Source: DATLGD01 sp035540755 (lineage in GTDB: Bacteria > Actinomycetota > Actinomycetes > Mycobacteriales > SCTD01). From it: DNA of 35,222 nucleotides. The position numbers were made by a program, and so were the translations under genes. This document shows positions 21,172 through 29,302 of this stretch, in pieces; within the stretch, counting starts at the first letter, position 1, and every line of letters begins with the position of its first letter. The notes below the pieces were generated by a model. The model was not told the origin of the DNA, did not search any database, and saw only the letters and a list, made by a program, of their open reading frames with translations. Location: assembly GCA_035540755.1 (NCBI GenBank), contig DATLGD010000099.1:1-35222 (forward strand). The letters are read 5' to 3'.

Positions 21172-21219
21172 CCGGAAGGGGCGGTGCGCCCTCGGCCGAG
21201 GGCGCACCGCCCCTTCCGG
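21172..21219 (+). terminator. 48-nt perfect palindrome, terminator of rplJ-rplL
   Basis: Two 24-nt arms, 21172-21195 (beginning CCGGAAGGGGCGG) and 21196-21219 (ending CCGCCCCTTCCGG), are exact reverse complements with no spacer, giving in practice about 22 bp with a tetraloop. CTCTTCC follows, a short pyrimidine run. It separates the ribosomal unit from the mce operon. The rest of the spacer up to 21524 holds no gene; it contains an ATGCGCAT palindrome (21350-21357) and the promoter below. Confidence 0.85.
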
Positions 21220-21398
21220 CTCTTCCGGACGAGCCGGCACGTACCGGGCCGTCGCCGGACGATGTGCGGGTCGGGCTGCTCAGGTCGGTCGGTTTCCGCT
21301 CGGCAGACCGGGTAGCGCCGCGCTCGGTGTGGCATCGCCCACCCAGACGATGCGCATTCGTTGCTCCGGTGGACGAAGCGCCCACGCAGGGGTGGACG

Positions 21399-21404
21399 TA
21401 TGCT
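21399..21404 (+). promoter_or_regulatory. Candidate -10 box of the mce operon
   Basis: TATGCT is a very good match to the -10 consensus, 121 nt before the mceG start. No -35 hexamer stands at the right distance, which would suit an activator-dependent or alternative-sigma promoter. In the leader, CACGC-gcaa-GCGTG forms a small hairpin near 21430. Confidence 0.45.
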
Positions 21405-21524
21405 CTGGGCTACCTGTGAGTACGGTCACGCGCAAGCGTGTCGTGCCGGCGCTCGCGCCGTGCACGGGGAGTCGGAGCTCAACCCAGCGCTCCGGCCCGT
21501 GACGAGGTGTGGAGGAGCTGCGCT

Positions 21525-22961
21525 GTGGGTGTGGAGATCAAGGTCGAGCACCTGACGAAGCGCTTCGGGAGCACCACCATCTGGGAGGACGTCAGCCTCA
21601 CCCTCCCGGCCGGCGAGATCAGCGTGATGCTCGGCCCCTCGGGCACCGGCAAGTCGGTGTTCCTCAAGTGCCTGATCGGGCTCCTCAAGCCCGAGAACGG
21701 CTCGATCGTCATCAACGGCACCGACATCACCAAGGTGCGCGAGAAGGAGCTCTACGAGGTCCGCAAGCTGTTCGGCGTGCTCTTCCAGGACGGCGCGCTG
21801 TTCGGCTCCCAGAACCTCTACGACAACATCGCCTTCCCGCTGCGCGAGCACACCAGGAAGTCCGAGCGCGAGATCCGCGACATCGTCATGGAGAAGCTCG
21901 ACCTGACCGGCCTGACAGGCGCGGAGGGCAAGCTGCCCGGCGAGATCTCCGGCGGCATGCGCAAGCGCGCAGGCCTGGCCCGTGCCCTGGTGCTCGACCC
22001 GGAGATCCTGCTGTTCGACGAGCCCGACTCCGGTCTCGACCCGGTGCGCACCGCCTACCTCAACCAGCTCATCGTCGACCTCAACGCGCAGATCGAGGCG
22101 ACCTTCCTCATCGTCACGCACGACATCGACACCGCGCGCACCGTCCCGGACAACATCGGCCTGCTGTACCGCCGGCACCTGGCGATGTTCGGGCCGCGGG
22201 AGATGCTGCTGTCGAGCAACGAGCCGGTGGTCCGGCAGTTCCTCAACGCCCAGCGGCAGGGCCCGATCGGCATGGCCGAGGAGAAGGACGCCGCCGAGCT
22301 GGCCGCCGAGGCCGAGGGCGGCCAGGACCTCCCGCCCATCCCGCCGATCCCGCTGCAGCTGTTCACCAGCGACGGCCAGATGCGCAACACCCAGCGCCCC
22401 CCCGGCGAGTGGCTGCGCGAGCACGGCGTCGTCCCGCCGGCCGGCTCGTTCGCCGGGCACGACATCGAGGTGCCCACCGGCGGCGGCGGTCGGACCGGCT
22501 GGAACGGCACGACACCGCCGGAGCCCGTCAGCGGGCAGGTGCGCACCGCCAGCACGGCCGACACGCCCGCCGGTCCCGGCGGAGCCGGCGGTGGTGGCGC
22601 GCTCCCGTCGGCCACCTACGGCAACGACCACCTGGTCGACGACGAGTCCCTGCGCGGCGGCAGGGGCGGCTCGGGCGACGACGACGGCGACTCGCGCCCC
22701 GCGTCGCGCCAGGGCGGCTCCGGCGAGCAGCCCGCCCGCCCGCTGCGCTCACGCGTCCCCGCCGGCGGCGACGTCGACGGCGACCCGGCCACCTCCGTGC
22801 TGGTCGTGGACGCGCCGGCCGAGCAGGAGAAGGCCGCGCGCGGCAACGGCCGTCCGGGGTCACGCCGGGTGGCGGACGGCGCCCGGACCGCCCGACCGAA
22901 GAAGTCGACGTCCGGCGACGGCGCCGGCAAGGCCGGCAGCCGTCGGCGCGGAGACGGCTGA
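21525..22961 (+). CDS. mceG: MceG (Mkl)-type ATPase of the Mce lipid importer
   Basis: A 478-residue ABC ATPase that powers Mce transport. Walker A GPSGTGKS is at 37-44, the Q-loop at FQDGALFGS (Q88), the signature in its MlaF/MceG form, ISGGMRKRAGLARAL, at 141-155, Walker B ILLFDE at 161-166, and the switch histidine H199 in LIVTHDIDT. The ATPase core ends near 250. A tail of about 220 residues follows, rich in Gly, Pro, Asp and Arg, ending basic (RPKKSTSGDGAGKAGSRRR); mycobacterial MceG also has a C-terminal extension, but a shorter one (359 residues in total). GTG 21525 was chosen because GGAGGAG lies 7 nt upstream. Its stop overlaps yrbEA by one base. It heads a single operon running to 34577. 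Confidence 0.93.
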   Translation: MGVEIKVEHLTKRFGSTTIWEDVSLTLPAGEISVMLGPSGTGKSVFLKCLIGLLKPENGSIVINGTDITKVREKELYEVRKLFGVLFQDGALFGSQNLYDNIAFPLREHTRKSEREIRDIVMEKLDLTGLTGAEGKLPGEISGGMRKRAGLARALVLDPEILLFDEPDSGLDPVRTAYLNQLIVDLNAQIEATFLIVTHDIDTARTVPDNIGLLYRRHLAMFGPREMLLSSNEPVVRQFLNAQRQGPIGMAEEKDAAELAAEAEGGQDLPPIPPIPLQLFTSDGQMRNTQRPPGEWLREHGVVPPAGSFAGHDIEVPTGGGGRTGWNGTTPPEPVSGQVRTASTADTPAGPGGAGGGGALPSATYGNDHLVDDESLRGGRGGSGDDDGDSRPASRQGGSGEQPARPLRSRVPAGGDVDGDPATSVLVVDAPAEQEKAARGNGRPGSRRVADGARTARPKKSTSGDGAGKAGSRRRGDG

Positions 22962-23743
22962 TGGCCGTCGGGGTCAGCACGGCCACCGCCCCGGTCAGGG
23001 GGGCCGGCGAGTTCTTCGCGTTCGCGCTCGACGTCCTGCGCAGCCTGTTCAAGCGCCCGTTCCAGACCGCGGAGTTCATCCAGCAGGCCTGGTTCGTCAC
23101 CAGCGTCACGCTGCTGCCCACGGCGCTGGTGTCGATCCCGTTCGGGGCGGTGCTCGCCCTGCAGGTCGGCAACCTCACCAAGCAGATCGGCGCGCAGAGC
23201 TTCACCGGCGCCGTCGCCGTGCTCGGCATCGTGCGCGAGGCGAGCCCGATCGTCACGGCGCTGCTCATCGCCGGTGCCGGCGGGTCGGCCATCTGCGCCG
23301 ACCTCGGCAGCCGCAAGATCCGCGACGAGCTCGACGCGATGGAGGTCCTCGGCGTCAGCCCGATCCAGCGCCTGGTCGTGCCGCGCGTGCTCGCGTGCAT
23401 GCTGGTGGCGTTCTTCCTCAACGGCCTGGTCTCGGTCGTCGGCGTCACCGGCGGCTACTTCTTCAACGTGATCCTGCAGGGCGGCACCCCGGGCGCCTAC
23501 CTGGCGTCCTTCACCGCGCTGGCCCAGCTGCCCGACCTGTACGTCAGCCAGATCAAGGCGTTGATCTTCGGCGTCATCGCGGCGCTCGTCGCGTCCTACA
23601 AGGCGCTGAACGCCAAGGGCGGCCCGAAGGGGGTGGGCGACGCCGTCAACCAGAGCGTCGTCATCACCTTCATGCTGCTGTTCCTGACCAACTTCATCAT
23701 CACGGCGATCTACTTCCAGGTCGTCCCGCAGAAGGGCGGCTGA
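22961..23743 (+). CDS. yrbEA: YrbE-family permease A (MlaE-like)
   Basis: A 260-residue membrane protein of the MlaE/YrbE family, the permease half that works with MceG. About five or six membrane segments can be seen, for example WFVTSVTLLPTALVSIPFGA, RVLACMLVAFFLNGLVSVVG and VVITFMLLFLTNFIITAIYF. The family hallmark, an EAA-like loop ending in DELDAMEVLGVSPIQRLVVP, contacts the ATPase. The start ATG overlaps the mceG stop (TGATG). YrbEA and YrbEB should form a heterodimer beneath the MCE-protein assembly. Confidence 0.93.
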   Translation: MAVGVSTATAPVRGAGEFFAFALDVLRSLFKRPFQTAEFIQQAWFVTSVTLLPTALVSIPFGAVLALQVGNLTKQIGAQSFTGAVAVLGIVREASPIVTALLIAGAGGSAICADLGSRKIRDELDAMEVLGVSPIQRLVVPRVLACMLVAFFLNGLVSVVGVTGGYFFNVILQGGTPGAYLASFTALAQLPDLYVSQIKALIFGVIAALVASYKALNAKGGPKGVGDAVNQSVVITFMLLFLTNFIITAIYFQVVPQKGG

Positions 23744-23744
23744 C

Positions 23745-24614
23745 GTGGCGATCGGCAGTTCGCTCCCGCCCCGCCTCCAGAAGCCGGCCCGGGCCGTCAA
23801 GGCGGTCGCCGACAGGCCGCTCGGCGCGCTCGACGACCTGGGCGCGCAGCTGTCGTTCTACGCGCGCTCGATCGGCTGGACCTACCGCGTCCTGCTCCGC
23901 TACAAGAAGGAGGTCCTCCGCCTGCTGGCCGAGGTCAGCCTCGGCAGCGGTGCGCTGGCGGTCATCGGCGGCACCGTCGGCGTCATCGCCTTCCTGACCT
24001 TCTTCGTCGGCACGAACGTCGGCCTGCAGGGCTACGCGGCGCTCAACCAGCTCGGTGTCGCCAACTTCACCGCGTTCATCGCCGCGTACTTCAACACCCG
24101 CGAGATCGCCCCGCTGGTCACCGGGTTGGCGCTCTCGGCGACCATCGGAGCCGGCTTCACCGCGCAGCTCGGCGCCATGCGGGTGAGCGAGGAGGTCGAC
24201 GCGCTCGAGGTCATGGGCATCCCGTCGCTGCCGTTCCTGGTCACCACGCGCATGATCGCCGGCTTCATCGCCGTCATCCCGCTCTACGTGATCGGGCTGC
24301 TGTCGTCCTACTTCGCCTCGCGGGTCATCACCACCGGCTTCTACGGGCAGTCGACGGGCACCTACGACCAGTACTTCAACCAGTACCTGCCACCTGAAGA
24401 CGTGCTCTGGTCGTTCTTCAAGGTGATGGTCTTCGCGGTGATCATCATCCTCATCCACTGCTACTACGGCTACTACGCCAGCGGTGGTCCGGCCGGCGTG
24501 GGCGTGGCCGTCGGCCGCGCCGTCCGGCTGGCGATCGTCGCGATCAACGTCGTCGACTTCTTCCTCTCGCTGGCCATCTGGGGCGCCACCACGACCGTGC
24601 GGATAGCCGGCTGA
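23745..24614 (+). CDS. yrbEB: YrbE-family permease B (MlaE-like)
   Basis: A 289-residue paralogue of the previous gene, GTG start one base after its stop. The ATPase-contact loop reads VSEEVDALEVMGIPSLPFLV, the second YrbE hallmark. An N-terminal stretch of about 60 residues (PPRLQKPARAVKAVADRPLG) precedes the first membrane segment, longer than in YrbEA. Central segments (LGSGALAVIGGTVGVIAFLT) and C-terminal ones (VMVFAVIIILIHCYYGYYAS) are clear. Its stop overlaps the mceA start by one base. Confidence 0.93.
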   Translation: MAIGSSLPPRLQKPARAVKAVADRPLGALDDLGAQLSFYARSIGWTYRVLLRYKKEVLRLLAEVSLGSGALAVIGGTVGVIAFLTFFVGTNVGLQGYAALNQLGVANFTAFIAAYFNTREIAPLVTGLALSATIGAGFTAQLGAMRVSEEVDALEVMGIPSLPFLVTTRMIAGFIAVIPLYVIGLLSSYFASRVITTGFYGQSTGTYDQYFNQYLPPEDVLWSFFKVMVFAVIIILIHCYYGYYASGGPAGVGVAVGRAVRLAIVAINVVDFFLSLAIWGATTTVRIAG

Positions 24615-25969
24615 TGTCCGCCAACCGACCCACCGGGGGCTTCGGCCTGGTGAAGCAGCGGCTGGCGGGCGTCGCCTTCCTCGCCGTCCTCGCCATGCTC
24701 GTCGCCCTGTCGATCGGCTTCTACAACAAGGTCTTCACCCCGGTCGTCATGGTGACGCTCGAGGCCGACCGCGCCGGCAACCAGCTGACACCGCCGGCCG
24801 ACGTCAAGGTCAACGGCGTCATCGTCGGCGAGGCCCGCAGCGTCGAGTCCGGCACCGACGGCGCGGTGATCACCCTGGCGCTGCAGCCCGACGCCGCCGA
24901 GCGCCTGCCGGAGAACGTCAGCGCCCGGCTGCTGCCGAAGACCCTGTTCGGCGAGAAGTTCGTCGACCTGGTGCTGCCGGAACAGCCCGCCGAGCAGTCG
25001 CTGGCCGCCGGGTCGGTCATCCCCCAGGACCGCAGTGAGACCGGCCGCGAGACCGAGGAGGCGTTGAACAACCTGCTGCCGCTGCTGCAGACGCTCAACC
25101 CGGAGGCGGTCAGCACCACGCTGAACGCCGTGTCCACAGCGCTGCGCGGACGCGGCGACCGGATCGGCAGCAACTTCACGCTCGCGGGGGAGTACTTCGA
25201 GCAGTTCAACCCCGAGCTCGGCCGCTTCCAGGAGAACATCCGGGGAACGGCCGACTTCGCCGACACCCTCACCGCCGCGACACCCGACATCCTGTCCCTG
25301 CTCGACGACCTGTCGGCCATCAACCGCAACCTGGTGCGTGACGAGGCGGCCATCGACCGCGTGCTGCGCGACACCGCGGCGGTCAGCGGCACCCTCGAGG
25401 ACTTCGTGGCCGAGAACGAGCAGCGCTTCATCGCCCTGGCGGCCGAAGGACGCGGCCCGCTGGAGCTGTTCGCCACCTACTCGCCGGAGTTCCCGTGCCT
25501 GGCGGAAGGGCTCGTCGAGTCGGACGCCTTCATCGGCGACTCCTTCGGCATCTTGCAGCCCGGTCTGCACATCACGCTCGAGTTCACCCAGGACCAGGGC
25601 GGCTACCAGCCCAACGAGGACGAGCCGGCCTACCTCTCCACCCGCGGCCCCGACTGCTTCGGCCTGCCGCGGCCCCCCGTTCCCGACCCCGGCTTCGACT
25701 TCGCCGACGGCGCCCAGCGTGCCGACGAGGAGCCCGCTGGGCGTCAGCGCACGTACAGTACGGAACAGAACGACCCGGACTCGCCGTTCGCGCCGGCAGC
25801 CTTCTCCGGCGCAGCCCACGACCGTCGGGTGATCAACGCCGTCGTGGCTCCCGTGCTCGGCATCGACGCCGACCGGGTGCCCGACGTCGCTCATCTGCTG
25901 TTCGGACCGGTCGCCCGCGGCACCACCGTGGGGCTGTCGACCGGGCCCACCCCCAGGAGCGCCTCGTGA
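24614..25969 (+). CDS. mceA: Mce family protein A
   Basis: A 451-residue MCE protein. A signal anchor lies at about 16-37 (RLAGVAFLAVLAMLVALSIG), then the MCE domain (about 42-122; VTLEADRAGNQLTPPADVKV and LLPKTLFGEKFVDLVLP), then a helical stretch of about 150 residues that in homologues forms the tube, and a variable end rich in Pro, Glu and Asp. The six MCE proteins of such operons assemble as a hexamer that carries a hydrophobic substrate through the envelope. The start overlaps yrbEB by one base and the stop overlaps mceB by four. Cysteines in PEFPCLAEGL and GPDCFGLPRPP match the pair commonly seen in MceA C-terminal parts. Confidence 0.92.
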   Translation: MSANRPTGGFGLVKQRLAGVAFLAVLAMLVALSIGFYNKVFTPVVMVTLEADRAGNQLTPPADVKVNGVIVGEARSVESGTDGAVITLALQPDAAERLPENVSARLLPKTLFGEKFVDLVLPEQPAEQSLAAGSVIPQDRSETGRETEEALNNLLPLLQTLNPEAVSTTLNAVSTALRGRGDRIGSNFTLAGEYFEQFNPELGRFQENIRGTADFADTLTAATPDILSLLDDLSAINRNLVRDEAAIDRVLRDTAAVSGTLEDFVAENEQRFIALAAEGRGPLELFATYSPEFPCLAEGLVESDAFIGDSFGILQPGLHITLEFTQDQGGYQPNEDEPAYLSTRGPDCFGLPRPPVPDPGFDFADGAQRADEEPAGRQRTYSTEQNDPDSPFAPAAFSGAAHDRRVINAVVAPVLGIDADRVPDVAHLLFGPVARGTTVGLSTGPTPRSAS

Positions 25970-27021
25970 AGACCTCCGCCGCCCTCGTCAAGCTGGTCGT
26001 CTTCATGGTCGTGACGTCGTTCCTGACGTTCACCCTGGCTGCGACCATCGGCAACCTGTCCTTCGGCGGCAGCACCAAGTACTCCGCCGTCTTCAGCGAC
26101 GCCACCGGGCTGCTGCCGGGCAACGACATCCGCATCGCCGGTGTGCGCGTCGGCTCGGTCGACGGCATCGAGCTGGAGGGCAACAACCTGGCCCGGGTCG
26201 ACTTCTCGCTCGACGAGGGCCGAGAGATCCCGGAGAGCGCGATCGCCCGGCTCCGCTTCCGCAACCTCGTCGGCGAGCGCTACATCGCCATCACCGAGGG
26301 GCCGGGCTCGGCACGGCCGCTGCAGGCCGGTGCCACCCTGCCGCTGGCCCAGACCCGCAACGCCCTCGACCTGACGGTGCTGTTCAACGGCTTCCGCCCG
26401 CTGTTCGTGGCGCTGGAGCCCGAGACGGTCAACCAGGCCGCCTTCGAGATCGTGCAGACGCTGCAGGGCGAGGGCGGCACGGTGGAGAGCCTGGTGGCGC
26501 GCACGGCGTCGCTCACCAGCACGCTGGCCGATCGCGACGCCGTCATCGGCCGGGTGATCGACAACCTGACGCTGGTCCTCGCGACCCTCGACGACCGCGG
26601 CAGCCAGCTGTCCGACCTCATCGTGCAGCTGCGGCGGCTGTCGGCCGGCTTCGCCGAGGACCGCGAGGCGATCGGCGCCTCGCTCGACGGCATCAGCGAC
26701 CTCACCTCGGCGACCGCACAGCTGCTCGTCGACATCCGCGAGCCGCTGCGCGACGACATCCGCGAGCTCGGTGAGCTGGCCGGCACCCTCAACGAGCACA
26801 GCGAGGAGGTCGACGGCGTGCTGCAGCGGCTGCCCGGCAAGCTCAACCGGATCGTCGGGACAGCCACCTACGGCTCCTGGTTCAACTTCTACCTCTGCGG
26901 ATCCAAGGGGCAGGTCACGATCGACGGCGTCGGGGTCGACCTCGGCCCGCTCACCGACCAGGCCGGCAACTTCGAGCTGGTCAACCCGACCGACCGCTGC
27001 CGTTTCGAGGACGCCCGATGA
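25966..27021 (+). CDS. mceB: Mce family protein B
   Basis: A 351-residue MCE protein that starts at GTG 25966, inside the mceA stop (GTGA), with CAGGAG upstream. A signal anchor is seen at about 6-28 (ALVKLVVFMVVTSFLTFTLA), the MCE domain at about 38-115 (VFSDATGLLPGNDIRIAGVR; LRFRNLVGERYIAITEG), and a long helical region to about 300. The end has YGSWFNFYLCGSKGQVTIDG, a typical MceB tail, and CRFEDAR. It ends with an ATGA overlap into mceC. The longer open frame 5' of this start is only a shadow of mceA. Confidence 0.92.
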   Translation: MKTSAALVKLVVFMVVTSFLTFTLAATIGNLSFGGSTKYSAVFSDATGLLPGNDIRIAGVRVGSVDGIELEGNNLARVDFSLDEGREIPESAIARLRFRNLVGERYIAITEGPGSARPLQAGATLPLAQTRNALDLTVLFNGFRPLFVALEPETVNQAAFEIVQTLQGEGGTVESLVARTASLTSTLADRDAVIGRVIDNLTLVLATLDDRGSQLSDLIVQLRRLSAGFAEDREAIGASLDGISDLTSATAQLLVDIREPLRDDIRELGELAGTLNEHSEEVDGVLQRLPGKLNRIVGTATYGSWFNFYLCGSKGQVTIDGVGVDLGPLTDQAGNFELVNPTDRCRFEDAR

Positions 27022-28067
27022 TCCCGTTCCGCGAGCGCAACAAGACGGTCATCGGCGCTGTCGGCATCGTGACGATCGCCGCGGTGCTGGCCGGCTCCTT
27101 CAGCCTCGACGCGCTGCTCGGCGGCGACGAGTACAAGGCCGAGTTCAGCGAGGCCGCCGGCCTCCGGCCGAACGACGAGGTGCGCGTGGCCGGCGTCAAG
27201 GTCGGCAAGGTGCTCTCGGTCGAGCTGGACGGCCCGAAGGTCCTCGTGGAGTTCCGCGTCAAGGACGCCCGCCTCGGTCCGCAGACCCGGGCCGACATCC
27301 GGATCAAGACCCTCCTCGGCCGCAAGCTGCTCAGCCTCACGCCCGAGGGCGACGGCGAGCTCGAGCCGGGCTCGACCATCCCACTGGCTCAGACCACAGC
27401 GCCGTTCGACATCACCGAGGCCTTCCGCGGACTCGCCGACACCGCCGAGGGCATCGACGGCGACCAGCTGGCCGAGTCCTTCACCGTGCTGGCCGACGCC
27501 TTCCGCGACACCCCGGACGAGGTGCGGGCCTCGCTCGAGGGCCTCGGTCGGCTGTCGAACACCATCGCCTCGCGTGACGCGCAGCTGCGCGAGCTGCTGC
27601 AGCGCTCTCGCGGCGTCACGGAGGTGCTCGCCGAGCGCGACCAGGACCTCGTGGCCTTCATGGCCGACAGCAGCCTGGTGCTGCAGGAGCTGCGCGCACG
27701 ACGCGAGGCCATCAGCCGCCTGCTCGACACCACCGTCCAGCTGTCCGAGCAGCTGATCGCCCTGGTGCGCGAGAACCGGGCGCAGCTCGGGCCGGCGCTC
27801 GCCGAGCTCGAGGAGGTCGTCGCGCTGCTGCGGCGCAACCAGGACAACCTCGACGCGAGCATCGAGCGCATGGCGCCGTTCGTGCGGGTGTTCGCCAACA
27901 ACCTCGGCAACGGGCGCTGGTTCGACACCATGGTCGAGAACCTGGACCGCTCGCCGCTCGAGCTGACCGCCGGCTGCTTCGGCGGGGGCCAGCAGGTCCG
28001 CACCGAGGCCGAGGGCTGCCCCGGTGAACAGGTGAACGAGCCGCAGGACCCGAGGAGGAACCCGTGA
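27018..28067 (+). CDS. mceC: Mce family protein C
   Basis: A 349-residue MCE protein, ATG 27018 overlapping the mceB stop by 4 nt. The signal anchor is at about 9-30 (KTVIGAVGIVTIAAVLAGSF). The MCE domain (about 38-112) has FSEAAGLRPNDEVRVAGVKV, the usual G-x-x-x-G-D-x-V-x-x-x-G-x-x-V-G signature with N for G before D. The helical part (about 130-300) contains heptad-like stretches such as LRELLQRSRGVTEVLAERDQ. The tail is short and Gly/Glu-rich and holds AGCFGGG. The mceD ribosome binding site GAGGAGG lies within its last codons. Confidence 0.92.
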   Translation: MIPFRERNKTVIGAVGIVTIAAVLAGSFSLDALLGGDEYKAEFSEAAGLRPNDEVRVAGVKVGKVLSVELDGPKVLVEFRVKDARLGPQTRADIRIKTLLGRKLLSLTPEGDGELEPGSTIPLAQTTAPFDITEAFRGLADTAEGIDGDQLAESFTVLADAFRDTPDEVRASLEGLGRLSNTIASRDAQLRELLQRSRGVTEVLAERDQDLVAFMADSSLVLQELRARREAISRLLDTTVQLSEQLIALVRENRAQLGPALAELEEVVALLRRNQDNLDASIERMAPFVRVFANNLGNGRWFDTMVENLDRSPLELTAGCFGGGQQVRTEAEGCPGEQVNEPQDPRRNP

Positions 28068-29302
28068 CCCGCACTGGTTCGCCCGCCCGCCGCGCGGTGG
28101 GTCTGGTCGTGGCCCTCGCGGCTCTGGCCGCCACCGCCGGCTGCGGCGCCTTCGGCAGCGACACCAAGACGCTGACGGCGCGCTTCGACCGCGCCGTCGG
28201 CGTCTACGAGGCCAGCGACGTGCGCATCCTCGGCGTCCGGATCGGCCAGGTGACGGCGATCGAGCCCGAGGGCGACGCCGTCCGGGTCGAGATGGAGTAC
28301 GACGCCCAGTACGACATCCCCGCCGACGCGCAGGCCCTCGTCGTCGCGCCGTCGATCGTCAGCGACCGGTACGTGCAGCTGACCCCGGCCTACACCGGGG
28401 GTCCGGTGCTGGCCTCCGGCAGCACCCTGGACGTCGACCGCACCGACGTCCCGCTCGAGCTCGACGAGATCTACAAGTCGCTCGACGACCTCAACCTGGC
28501 CCTCGGACCGCAGGGCGCCAACCGCGACGGCGCGCTCTCGGACCTCATCGCCGTCAGCGCCGACAACCTCGAGGGCAACGGCGAGCTGCTCGGCACCACG
28601 CTCGAGGACTTCTCCCAGTTCGTCGAGACCCTGTCGGACTCGCGCGACGACCTGTTCGGCACCGTCAACAACCTGCAGCAGTTCACCTCGACGATCGCCG
28701 GCAGCGACGCGACGGTCCGGGCGTTCAACCGCGACCTCGCCCTCGTCGCCGACCAGCTGGCCGGCGAGCGCGAGGACCTCGCGCGCGCGGTGCAGCAGCT
28801 CGGCATCGCCCTCGGCGACGTGGCCGTCTTCGTCCGCGAGAACCGCGAGAGCCTGAGCACCAACGTGGCCGAGCTGGCCGAGGTCACCCGCGTCCTGGTG
28901 GACCAGAAGGTGGCCCTCGAGGAGTTCCTCGACACCGCCCCCGGCGCCCTGTCGAACCTGCAGCTGGCCTACAACCCCTCCAGCGGCACGCTGGACACCC
29001 GCGACAACGGGATCTCCGAGACGGAGAACGATCTCGAGGGCGGGACGCCGCTGCCGGTGCTCTGCTCGCTGCTCCGGGCTCAGCCGTCGGTCCCCCTGCC
29101 GGGTGAGTTCACCGACGTGCTGGGCGAGCTCGCGCGGCGGTGCCAGGACTTCGCGGAGGGCGGCGGCGGACAGCCCGGGGCGCCCGGTGGCGCGCCGCCG
29201 TTCCCCTCCCCGTTCCCGGGCAGCCAGAGCGCCGCGTCGGCACCGGCCACGCCCGCACCGACCGACCTGTCGCTCGCCGGCCTGCTGATGGGGACACGAT
29301 GA
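28064..29302 (+). CDS. mceD: Mce family protein D, with a lipobox-like signal
   Basis: A 412-residue MCE protein, GTG 28064 overlapping the mceC stop. The N-terminus is a secretion signal with an apparent lipobox, LAATAGC, putting C27 as the possible lipid site; threonine at -3 makes it weaker than that of the next gene. The MCE domain follows at about 35-115 (RFDRAVGVYEASDVRILGVR), then the helical region (FVETLSDSRDDLFGTVNNLQ). The C-terminus is a low-complexity Gly/Pro/Ala stretch (GGGQPGAPGGAPPFPSPFPG). In mycobacteria MceE is the usual lipoprotein and MceD is not, so two lipid-anchored members here would be notable. It ends with an ATGA overlap into mceE. Confidence 0.9.
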   Translation: MTRTGSPARRAVGLVVALAALAATAGCGAFGSDTKTLTARFDRAVGVYEASDVRILGVRIGQVTAIEPEGDAVRVEMEYDAQYDIPADAQALVVAPSIVSDRYVQLTPAYTGGPVLASGSTLDVDRTDVPLELDEIYKSLDDLNLALGPQGANRDGALSDLIAVSADNLEGNGELLGTTLEDFSQFVETLSDSRDDLFGTVNNLQQFTSTIAGSDATVRAFNRDLALVADQLAGEREDLARAVQQLGIALGDVAVFVRENRESLSTNVAELAEVTRVLVDQKVALEEFLDTAPGALSNLQLAYNPSSGTLDTRDNGISETENDLEGGTPLPVLCSLLRAQPSVPLPGEFTDVLGELARRCQDFAEGGGGQPGAPGGAPPFPSPFPGSQSAASAPATPAPTDLSLAGLLMGTR

